38,766 nt of DNA from a virus. The notes under the pieces are model-generated. The model did no database searches and had not been told where the DNA came from. It saw nothing but the letters and a program-made list of their open reading frames with translations. Of this stretch, positions 30,834-37,906 are shown in pieces. Numbering within the stretch: the stretch's first letter is position 1; every line of letters begins with the position of its first letter. Location: IMG/VR virus record IMGVR_UViG_3300024951_000016, positions 1-38,766 of that record. The stretch is one strand, 5' to 3'. Made by a program: the position numbers and the translations under genes.

Positions 30834-32701
30834 AGCCCCAGGACGTCACGAGCTTCTTCCTCTTCGGCGGCTCCGGCGCGGGCGCTGCGGGCTTCAAGGA
30901 TGCGGACCCCTCCATAGGCACCATCCGGGGCCGCATGGTGGTGCTGGGCGGAATCGACGTGGACCGGCGGGCCTGCACCGACTTCAAGATGCTCACGGGT
31001 GTGCCGCAGGCCTGCGTGGATCTGTTCAGCCTGCAGCAGTACCTGGCCTGGTACGGCCACATGCCGCCCGAGGGCTGGCGCGAGGCCTCTGCCGACACGG
31101 TGCGCTCTGCGGCGCAGTGGCTGTGCCCCGACATCGTGTTCCTGTCGGCGCCGTGCAAGGGCTTCTCGGGCTTGCTGCCGGCCGCCCACGCCTCGACGGT
31201 GAAATACCAGGCGCTGAACGAGCTGACGCTGCGCGGCGTGTGGATGATGCTGGAGGCCTTCGCAGACGACTTGCCGGGCCTGATCGTGTTCGAGAACGTG
31301 CCGCGCATCGCCACACGGGGGCGGCACCTGCTGGACCAGATCATCGGCATGCTGCAGCACTACGGCTACGCCACGGCCGAGACCACGCACGACTGCGGCG
31401 AGCTGGGCGACGGCCTGGGCCAGAGCCGCCGCCGCTTCCTGCTGGTGGCGCGCCTTGTGCGCAAGGTGCCGCCGTTCCTGTACGAGCCGCCCAAGCGCGC
31501 CCTGCGCAGCGTGGGCGAGGTGCTGGGCCACATGCCCTTGCCGGGCGACCCGCTGGGCGGCCCCATGCACCGCATGCCCGCCCTGCAGTGGAAGACCTGG
31601 GTGCGCCTGGCCTTCGTGGAGGCGGGCAGCGACTGGCGCAGCCTGAACCGCCTGGCCGTGGAGGATGGGAACCTGCGGGACTACCTGATCGTTCCCGACA
31701 TGCACGGCGGCGTGCTGGGCGTAAACCGCTGGGATGAACCCACCGGCGTGGTGGCCGGGGCATCCCGCCCGGCCAACGGCTCGTTTTCCGTGGCTGACCC
31801 GCGCTTCATCCAGTCCGCCAAGTGGAAGGATGGCCAGGCCCTGGGCGTGCGCCGCTGGGGCGAGTCCACGGGCACGGTGGCGGGCCAAACCGGGCCGCTG
31901 CAGGGCGCCTACAGCGTGGCCGACCCGCGCCACGGCGGCCCGGCGAAGCACTCGAACGAGTTCCGCATCGTGGCGTGGGACAACGCGGCGCGCGCGGTGA
32001 CCAGCGCGCACGGCTCCGGCCAGGCCGTGGCCGACCCGCGCCAGGAGGGCTTGCCGTTCGCCAAGTACAGCGTGACGCCCTTCCACGAGGCCTGCGGCAC
32101 CGTGATTGCAGGCAGCACCACGGGCCAGGGCGCTTTTGCTGTGGCGGACCCGCGTCCCAACATGCAGCGCGGCAAGGGCGACCACTACCTGACCGGCGGG
32201 CACTACGGCGTGGTGCGCCACACCGACCCGGCCGGGGCCGTGAGCGCTTCGGCGTGCCACGACAACGGGAACTGGAGCGTGGCCGACCCGCGCCCCGCTT
32301 CCGGTTTTGCCCCCGTGATCGTGGCGCCCGCCATGCCCGCAGCCAACGACAAGCTGGTGGCGCGCATCCAGTCGCTCGACGGCACTTGGCACCGCCCGTT
32401 CACCACGCTGGAGCTGGCCGCGCTGCAGAGCTTTATCGACCCCGAGGAGTATTTCGCCGCCGGCGGCCCGGCCGAGCAGGGCGAACGCTTCGTGCTTGAC
32501 GGCACGAACGACCAGCGCTGGCGCGAGGCCATCGGCAACGCCGTGCCGCGCAAGTCGGCCAAGGCCATCGGCACGGTGATGGGCCAGACCATCCTGCTGG
32601 CCAGGAACGGCGAGACCTTCGTGCTGGGCAGCACGCCCATCTGGGTGCGGCCCATGGTGGCCGCGCTGGCGGTGGCGCGGGAAGGGGGTGCCCATGCTTG
32701 A
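30830..32701 (+). CDS. C5-cytosine DNA methyltransferase with repeated target domain
   Basis: 623 aa. It transfers a methyl group from SAM to cytosine C5 in a specific site. Motif I is SFFLFGGSGAGAAGF (8-22, variant of FxGxGG); motif IV is SAPCKGFSG with Cys109 as nucleophile; motif VI is FENVPRI (E155 N156 V157); motif VIII is GLGQSRRRFLL (Q198, R200, R202); motif X is GNAVPRKSAKAIG (569-581). The variable region between VIII and X is unusually long (about 330 aa). It contains five repeats of roughly 37-46 residues, each ending VADPR (321, 363, 400, 438, 484). It may shield phage DNA from host restriction; specificity cannot be read from sequence. No partner restriction enzyme is present. 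Confidence 0.88.
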   Translation: MKPQDVTSFFLFGGSGAGAAGFKDADPSIGTIRGRMVVLGGIDVDRRACTDFKMLTGVPQACVDLFSLQQYLAWYGHMPPEGWREASADTVRSAAQWLCPDIVFLSAPCKGFSGLLPAAHASTVKYQALNELTLRGVWMMLEAFADDLPGLIVFENVPRIATRGRHLLDQIIGMLQHYGYATAETTHDCGELGDGLGQSRRRFLLVARLVRKVPPFLYEPPKRALRSVGEVLGHMPLPGDPLGGPMHRMPALQWKTWVRLAFVEAGSDWRSLNRLAVEDGNLRDYLIVPDMHGGVLGVNRWDEPTGVVAGASRPANGSFSVADPRFIQSAKWKDGQALGVRRWGESTGTVAGQTGPLQGAYSVADPRHGGPAKHSNEFRIVAWDNAARAVTSAHGSGQAVADPRQEGLPFAKYSVTPFHEACGTVIAGSTTGQGAFAVADPRPNMQRGKGDHYLTGGHYGVVRHTDPAGAVSASACHDNGNWSVADPRPASGFAPVIVAPAMPAANDKLVARIQSLDGTWHRPFTTLELAALQSFIDPEEYFAAGGPAEQGERFVLDGTNDQRWREAIGNAVPRKSAKAIGTVMGQTILLARNGETFVLGSTPIWVRPMVAALAVAREGGAHA

Positions 32702-32891
32702 GCCGACCACCGTCACTGTCAGTGCCGACGCACTTTCCCGGGTGCTGGTGGCCCTGATCGGCCCGCCGCACCGCATCCGAGAGCTGCAGGCCACACGCAG
32801 CCTGCACAAGCTGGGGTTCCCGAACCCCATCGACATCCTGATAGAGCAATACAACGCAGCCGCCGCGCTGCAGGAGAACCCCCATGGCTGA
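32694..32891 (+). CDS. Small hypothetical protein
   Basis: 65 aa, not recognised. It overlaps the methyltransferase end by 8 bases, at a degenerate copy of the junction element (AAGGGGGTGCCCATG, 32682-32696), the upstream protein ending REGGAHA. Sequence: VSADALSRVLVALIGPPHRI then RELQATRSLHKLGFPNPID, helical. Confidence 0.55.
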   Translation: MLEPTTVTVSADALSRVLVALIGPPHRIRELQATRSLHKLGFPNPIDILIEQYNAAAALQENPHG

Positions 32892-33138
32892 AACCGTCCT
32901 CAACGCCTTCCAGTCCGTCCGCCCCCGTGGCGTGAACCGCCCTAGCGCCATCCCGGCGAAGAAGGGCGCCGGCAAGCCGATGACCATCGGGAACCCGCGT
33001 GTGCGGGTGCTCGACTCCACCGGCCAGCTCCGCTCCTCCCTGGCCCCGCGCCCGCACAGCGGCTTCCTGATCGAGGGCCGCGAGCAGGCCCAGGCCAGCC
33101 AGGACAAGCGCCGCAAGCTGGTGAAAGGGGGCCTGTGA
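32884..33138 (+). CDS. Small basic hypothetical protein
   Basis: 84 aa, not recognised. Basic (VRPRGVNRPSAIPAKKGAGK), with beta-like RVRVLDSTG and a charged C-terminus (QASQDKRRKLVKGGL). It overlaps the previous gene by 8 bases. Confidence 0.5.
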   Translation: MAETVLNAFQSVRPRGVNRPSAIPAKKGAGKPMTIGNPRVRVLDSTGQLRSSLAPRPHSGFLIEGREQAQASQDKRRKLVKGGL

Positions 33139-33422
33139 TGGCCGCGCCCGTTTGCCAAACCCAGGCCGAGGCCAACGCCTTCTGGGCCGACAAGGAGCTC
33201 AAAAAGTGGGTGGTGACCTTCACCGCCGGCGCGCGCGGCCGGCGCCGCACGGGCGAATCCTTCGTGGGCGCGGCCACGTCGGCCGGCGCCCGGCGCGCCG
33301 GCATCGCCGACATGGAGCAGCGCGGCCACGACTGGGCCCGCTGCGCCGCCGCCACGGTGCGGCTGGCGACGGCGCAGGATCTGGGGTGCGTGCACGTGGG
33401 TGCGAAAGGCGGTGCGGCATGA
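33138..33422 (+). CDS. Small hypothetical protein ending GGAA
   Basis: 94 aa, not recognised. N-terminal helix (QAEANAFWADKELKKWVVTF) then an Arg/Gly/Ala-rich segment (GARGRRRTGESFVGAATSAG) and helical C-terminus with DWARCAAATVRLATAQ. It may bind nucleic acid, judging only from charge. It ends AKGGAA at junction copy 5. Confidence 0.55.
   Translation: MAAPVCQTQAEANAFWADKELKKWVVTFTAGARGRRRTGESFVGAATSAGARRAGIADMEQRGHDWARCAAATVRLATAQDLGCVHVGAKGGAA
33406..33422 (+). repeat. Junction element copy 5 (one base changed)
   Basis: AAGGCGGTGCGGCATGA; the change (GCC to GCG) keeps alanine, so the protein still ends GGAA. Confidence 0.8.
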
Positions 33423-34030
33423 AGGAGCGCCCGATTCTGTATGCCGGCGCCATGGTCCGCGCGCTGCGGGCAGACCTGAAGACCATGACCCGGCGCCTTG
33501 TAAATGGGGCCGCTCTCGACTGGCTCGACCGGGAGGGATTCACGCCGGAATTCGTTGCGTTGCCGGAGAACGGCATGTGCCCCTACGGCCAACCGGGTGA
33601 CCGGCTTTGGGTGCGAGAAAGGGGGTGGGAACGGCCACCTCGCACGCGGAAGATGATGTGCGATGGTGCGGACACCTGGGAGCGCTTCTACTACGACGCC
33701 GACGGTCTGAGCCCTACCGAGACCGAGGATTTGAAGACCTGGGGCTTCAAGCGCCGACCGAGTATCCACATGCCCAGATGGGCCAGCCGCATTTCGCTGG
33801 AGATCACGTCCGTGCGCATCCAGCGCCTGCAGAGCATCAGCGAAGAGGACGCGCTCGCCGAGGGTACGCCCGGCGGCCACGGTTCGATTCCTGGCTATGG
33901 CTACAACGCCATGCCCGGCGAGCATTTCATGTGGCTTTGGCAGCAGCTGTACGGATCCGGTTCGTGGGCCGCCAACCCCTGGGTGTGGGTGCTGGAGTTC
34001 CGGCGCCTGCAGGAAGGCGGTGCCGCATGA
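33419..34030 (+). CDS. ASCH-like phage protein
   Basis: 203 aa. It matches a common phage family of ASCH (PUA-like) proteins: KERPILYAGAMVRALRADLKTMTRR, split here as RPILYAGAMVRALRA and DLKTMTRRL; PGDRLWVRERG; and RRPSIHMPRWASRISLE with EITSVRIQRLQSISEEDAL. ASCH domains are thought to bind RNA or modified nucleotides. The middle FYYDADG region and the C-terminal FMWLWQQLYG and NPWVWVLEFRRL complete the typical layout. It ends QEGGAA at junction copy 6 and begins at copy 5. Confidence 0.75.
   Translation: MKERPILYAGAMVRALRADLKTMTRRLVNGAALDWLDREGFTPEFVALPENGMCPYGQPGDRLWVRERGWERPPRTRKMMCDGADTWERFYYDADGLSPTETEDLKTWGFKRRPSIHMPRWASRISLEITSVRIQRLQSISEEDALAEGTPGGHGSIPGYGYNAMPGEHFMWLWQQLYGSGSWAANPWVWVLEFRRLQEGGAA
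34014..34030 (+). repeat. Junction element copy 6
   Basis: AAGGCGGTGCCGCATGA, exact copy; preceded by GG as in copies 2 and 3. Confidence 0.85.
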
Positions 34031-34284
34031 GACCCACCCAGCACCCCACCAACAACGACGTGCTGGGCGCACCGCCTGGCGTGGCGATCGAGGATTGCAA
34101 GCCGCTGGCGATCACCCGCGTGATGTATGAGCGCGGCGGGCCTGCCCTGTGGTCGTTCTGGGAGCCGAGCCCGGAGGAGCGCGCTGCCATTGCTGCCGGC
34201 GCGCTGGTGCGGTTTTCCTGCTGGGGCAGGACGCACCCGCCCGTGGCCATTGGCGTGGACGGCGTGGAGGAACGCCCATGGTGA
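34027..34284 (+). CDS. Small hypothetical protein
   Basis: 85 aa, not recognised. It starts at junction copy 6. Middle: PLAITRVMYERGGPALWSFW, then PSPEERAAIAAGALVRFSCW, ending GVEERPW. No membrane segment or known motif. Confidence 0.5.
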   Translation: MRPTQHPTNNDVLGAPPGVAIEDCKPLAITRVMYERGGPALWSFWEPSPEERAAIAAGALVRFSCWGRTHPPVAIGVDGVEERPW

Positions 34285-34481
34285 GCGAACCCACCCCCTG
34301 GCACGCCGCCGACAAGGCGTACCAAGCGCACCACGGCGCGTGCGCGCAGTGCCGGGCGGCCGGCGTCAACCCGGCTGGCCAGGCGCGCTGCGCCGCCGGC
34401 GCGGCGCTGTGGGCCGCATACCAGGAGGCGGGCGATCCGCCGCACTTTCTGTGGCTTCGGAGCAAGGGGCGCACGTCATGA
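34278..34481 (+). CDS. Small Cys-containing hypothetical protein
   Basis: 67 aa. Contains YQAHHGACAQCRAAGVNPAG then QARCAAGAALWAAYQEA: a H-x3-C-x2-C ... C pattern that could bind zinc, of a type common in small phage proteins. It overlaps its neighbours by a few bases. Confidence 0.55.
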   Translation: MVSEPTPWHAADKAYQAHHGACAQCRAAGVNPAGQARCAAGAALWAAYQEAGDPPHFLWLRSKGRTS

Positions 34482-34672
34482 CGTTGGAACAAGTTGCCGC
34501 CGTGATTTTTGCTTGTGCCTCCAGCGTGTTGTCCGTGGTGGCGGCGCTGTCGGCACGGCCACAGGAGTCCGAGTTGCCCGCGTGGGCCGCTGGTTTGCTG
34601 TTCCTTGGGTTCGCTTGGGGCGTCTTCGTGACTGCCGTGTTGTTCCGGGTGTTCATGGTGGGCAAAGCATGA
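34478..34672 (+). CDS. Small membrane protein
   Basis: 64 aa with two membrane segments, about 5-25 (QVAAVIFACASSVLSVVAAL) and 34-58 (LPAWAAGLLFLGFAWGVFVT). Not recognised. Coupled by ATGA at both ends. Confidence 0.55.
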   Translation: MTLEQVAAVIFACASSVLSVVAALSARPQESELPAWAAGLLFLGFAWGVFVTAVLFRVFMVGKA

Positions 34673-34968
34673 GCACCCGCATCTACATCGCCGGCCCCAT
34701 GACGGGCCTGCCCGAATTCAACTACCCCGCCTTCCAGGCCGAGGCGGCGCGCCTGCGTGCGCTGGGCTTCCACGTGGAGAACCCGGCCGAGAACGCGGCG
34801 CCGGCGTGCGGCTCGTGGGCGGGCTACATGCGCCTGGCCATCGCGCAGCTGGTGACGTGCGACGCCATCTGCCTGCTGCCCGGGTGGGCGGCGTCGCGCG
34901 GCGCGTCCATCGAGCACGGCCTGGCCGTGCAGCTGGGGCTGGCGGTGATGTTCCAGGACGCCCAATAG
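34669..34968 (+). CDS. DUF4406 protein (nucleoside 2-deoxyribosyltransferase-like)
   Basis: 99 aa. The N-terminus, RIYIAGPMTGLPEFNYPAFQ, is the hallmark of DUF4406; a following LRALGFHVENPAE and the AQLVTCDAICLLPGW region fit the small Rossmann-like fold related to nucleoside deoxyribosyltransferases. It may act on nucleotides or nucleotide signals; the exact reaction is not known to me. It closes the run of small early genes. Confidence 0.8.
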   Translation: MSTRIYIAGPMTGLPEFNYPAFQAEAARLRALGFHVENPAENAAPACGSWAGYMRLAIAQLVTCDAICLLPGWAASRGASIEHGLAVQLGLAVMFQDAQ

Positions 34969-35026
34969 GTTTACACACATTTTTGATTCCAACGCACGTC
35001 CGCTGTGCGTCTACAGCTATAAAAAC
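34969..35026. promoter_or_regulatory. AT-rich gap with inverted repeat before the replication gene
   Basis: A 58-bp gap in a region otherwise without gaps. ACGCAC (34992-34997) and GTGCGT (35005-35010) form a 6-bp inverted repeat with a 7-base loop, followed by GCTGT-N6-ACAGC (35002-35017) and TATAAA (35018-35023). No ribosome site precedes ATG 35027. A promoter or operator for the replication gene is plausible; I cannot define -35 and -10. Confidence 0.45.
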
Positions 35027-37906
35027 ATGAGCAACAACGGATCAACATCAGCGCAGGGCGGCCAGCGGCCCGACCTTGCAGCCAAGCTGAACGCGGAAAT
35101 CTGCTGCGAAGACCTGGCCGAGAGGCTGGGCCTGGAGCGGCCGGGGGGCAAGACCAGCAACTTCCGCAGCCCCCACCACAAGGACAAGGCGCCGAGCGTG
35201 TCGGTGTATGTGCCCGAGAAGGCCCCGACAGGGAGCAACAAGCGCTGGAAGGACTGGAGCACGGGCGAGGCTGGCGGCCCGGTGGACATGGTGATGTGGG
35301 CGCGGGGGCTGGACTTTCCGGAGGCGGTGAAGGAGCTGTCCGGGCTGTACCCGTCCATCCGCGTGCCGGCGCCGGCGCCGTCCGCCGCTGCCCTGGGCCC
35401 GCGCCCGCAGCCCACGCTGGCGGAGTGGATTGCCGAGAGGTGCATCGCCGCGGCCAAGACCGACCAGAAGGAGGAGCTGCTGAACTACCTGTGCGGCCAT
35501 GAGGACGGCCAGCGGCACCTGGCGCTGCCGGTGGTGGAGGCGGCCATCAAGCGCGGCACGGTGGGGCTGAACACCTGGACCAAGCCGGGCGCCACGCCGG
35601 GCGAGCAGGGCTACGGCGGGCCGGCGGCGGCGTTCATCGTGCGTTCGCGCCTCGACGGCCGGGTGCTGGGCGTGGACATGCGTTTCATCGACGCCGACCT
35701 GAACGGCGGCCAGAAGACCACCAGCCAGGGCGACAAGGTGGGCGCGCCGTGGACGGCGGACTGGCGCAAGCTGATGGCGGCGCGCACGGTGGTGGTGGTG
35801 GAGAGCGCCATCAACGCGCTGAGCGTGGATTCGGCCCAGGTGCCGGGCGTGGCCGCGCTGGCGGTGCGGGGCACGCAGACGATCGAGGGCGGGGACTGGT
35901 CATTCCTGCGGGGTAAGCAGGTGATCCTGGCCTTTGACAACGACCACAAGCCGCAGGAGCAGGGCGAGAACAAGGGCTTTTGCCCGGGCCCGCTGGCGGC
36001 CTGGCGCATGCACGAGATCCTGACGGGGCTGGACGTGGCCTGCCTGCTGGTGGACCAGGAGGGCTGGAAGCACAACGACGAGCCGGTGAACGACCTGAAC
36101 GACCTGCTGCAGGTGCGCAAGGCGGACGGCCTGGGCCTGGCCCTGAAGGTGCTGGAGGAGTGCGCCATTCCGGGCCTGCCGACCAAGACCTACCGCCCGG
36201 GCAAGCAACGCATTTGGCTGCCTACGCACGACTTCCACGCCTACAGCAAGTACCGCGTGGCGCCGGACTTCACCCGGGCGGTGAAGGCGGTGGAGCGCGA
36301 CAGCGAGACGGGCGAGGAGAAGGTGTCGTATGCCGACATTTGCGGCTTCCGGGTGGCGGCGGTGAGCCGGGTGCAGATTGCCTCGCCCACGTCGACCATG
36401 ACGGGCGACCCGGACAATGCGCCGCGCACGGTGTTTGCGCTCTCGGTGCAGGTGGCGCGCCACGGCCCGGTGCTGCAGCGCCGCGTGGTGGACGATGAGA
36501 AGCTGCACAACCAGGACGTGTGGAAGAAGCTGGGCCCCATCTACGCCCCCACGGCCTTTGCCCGCCTGGTCAACGTGTGGGAGCGGGCGTCGCACATCGG
36601 CGCGCGGGAGGCCATCAACTTCGTGGGCCTGGCCTGGCGTGACGGGCGCCCGGTGGTGAACGAGGGGCCGGACTGCTTCTTTACCGACGCGCGCCAGCAG
36701 TGCCCGTACAGCGACCTGGTGTTTCCCAGCGGCACCATGGACGATGCACGGGCGGTGCTGGCCCAGTTCCAGGGCACGTTCCGCGACAACGCGGCCATGA
36801 TCCCGCTGGTGTGGGGCCTGGGGGCGCACCTCAAGGCCTTCCTGGGGTTCTGGCCGCATTTCGTGATGCAGGCCGAGAAGGGCACCGGCAAGAGCACGCT
36901 GGTGAAGCGCCTGGAGCGCGCCATTGCCATGGTGATGAGCAGCCGCCAGAGCCTGCAGACCGAGTTCCGCCAGCTCACCAGCGTGAGCTACACCAGCCAC
37001 CCGGTGGGCTGGGGCGAGATGAGCGCGAACAAGCAGGACATCATCAACAAGGCGGTGCACAACCTGCAGGAGTGCTACCAGTACGAGCACACCCGGCGCG
37101 GCGCCGACCTGATCGACTACCTGCTGTGCGCGCCCGTGCTGCTGGCCGGCGAGGACGTGCCGGTGCAGAGCCTGCAGGGCAAGGTGGTGCGCAGCGAGCT
37201 GACCAAGGTTCGCCGCGGCCCAGAAATGCCCCAGGACTTGCCCGTGTTCCCGGTGAAGCAGTGGCTGCTGTTCCTGACCCGCAAGGACAAGGCGCGGGTG
37301 CGCAAGCTGCACGAGGACATGGTGGAACGCCTGTCGGCGAGCTGCGTGGCCAGCACGGCCGACGCCGGCGCCGAGCGCATGGTGAACAACTACGCCGCCC
37401 TGGCCGCCGCCTGGCACTTACTGTGCGAGTTTGCCGACCTGCACGAGGACACGGGCGACTTCCTGGGCGACCTGACCGCCGAGATGAACGCCCACATCGG
37501 CGAGAGCGTGAGCGACCGCCAGCCCTGGGCCTGGATCACCGAGAAGCTGCTGAGCGAGATCGCGCAGCACACCTTCCGCTACCCCTACGAGTTCGACTCC
37601 ATCGACGACGTGCCCGTGCTGTGCGTGCGCACCTCCCACGTCATGAGCCACATGAGCACCACCGCCACGCTGCGCGAGTTCTGGGACGGCCTGCCGGTCA
37701 AGAGCGACCGCATCTACAAGAAGCAGTTGCAGGCGGCCGGCGTGCTGCTGGAGAAGGACGGCCACCCGCAGGCGGTGGAGCGCGTCATCAAGGGCACGCG
37801 CATGTCCAACATGGTGGCCATGAAGCTGGAGGCCCTGCGCCAGTACGGCCTGCACGCGGCCGTGCCGGTGAAGGAGACAGGCGACCCGGGAGCTGTGCCA
37901 TGGTGA
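35027..37906 (+). CDS. Primase/helicase-type replication protein
   Basis: 959 aa, the probable replication initiator of the phage. The N-terminal 100 residues resemble a CHC2-type primase zinc domain (FRSPHHKDKAPSVSVY, then WKDWSTGEAGGPVDMVMWA), but the expected cysteines are missing. A TOPRIM domain follows: VVVVESAINALSV (E259) and LAFDNDHKP (D304, D306). The C-terminal half holds a P-loop ATPase with Walker A EKGTGKSTL (K622) and nearby WGEMSANKQDIINKAVHN. Such primase-helicase fusions unwind DNA and prime synthesis. The ATG lacks a Shine-Dalgarno sequence, so initiation may be atypical or the true start slightly different. Its last bases overlap the adenine methylase start. Confidence 0.85.
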   Translation: MSNNGSTSAQGGQRPDLAAKLNAEICCEDLAERLGLERPGGKTSNFRSPHHKDKAPSVSVYVPEKAPTGSNKRWKDWSTGEAGGPVDMVMWARGLDFPEAVKELSGLYPSIRVPAPAPSAAALGPRPQPTLAEWIAERCIAAAKTDQKEELLNYLCGHEDGQRHLALPVVEAAIKRGTVGLNTWTKPGATPGEQGYGGPAAAFIVRSRLDGRVLGVDMRFIDADLNGGQKTTSQGDKVGAPWTADWRKLMAARTVVVVESAINALSVDSAQVPGVAALAVRGTQTIEGGDWSFLRGKQVILAFDNDHKPQEQGENKGFCPGPLAAWRMHEILTGLDVACLLVDQEGWKHNDEPVNDLNDLLQVRKADGLGLALKVLEECAIPGLPTKTYRPGKQRIWLPTHDFHAYSKYRVAPDFTRAVKAVERDSETGEEKVSYADICGFRVAAVSRVQIASPTSTMTGDPDNAPRTVFALSVQVARHGPVLQRRVVDDEKLHNQDVWKKLGPIYAPTAFARLVNVWERASHIGAREAINFVGLAWRDGRPVVNEGPDCFFTDARQQCPYSDLVFPSGTMDDARAVLAQFQGTFRDNAAMIPLVWGLGAHLKAFLGFWPHFVMQAEKGTGKSTLVKRLERAIAMVMSSRQSLQTEFRQLTSVSYTSHPVGWGEMSANKQDIINKAVHNLQECYQYEHTRRGADLIDYLLCAPVLLAGEDVPVQSLQGKVVRSELTKVRRGPEMPQDLPVFPVKQWLLFLTRKDKARVRKLHEDMVERLSASCVASTADAGAERMVNNYAALAAAWHLLCEFADLHEDTGDFLGDLTAEMNAHIGESVSDRQPWAWITEKLLSEIAQHTFRYPYEFDSIDDVPVLCVRTSHVMSHMSTTATLREFWDGLPVKSDRIYKKQLQAAGVLLEKDGHPQAVERVIKGTRMSNMVAMKLEALRQYGLHAAVPVKETGDPGAVPW

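Noticed and set aside
30653-32854. Minus-strand open frame opposite the cytosine methyltransferase
   Set aside because: Shadow frame; the plus strand has all methyltransferase motifs.
35003-35016. Second LexA-like site CTGTGCGTCTACAG
   Set aside because: Spacing between CTGT and ACAG is 6, not 8; it does not fit a LexA operator.
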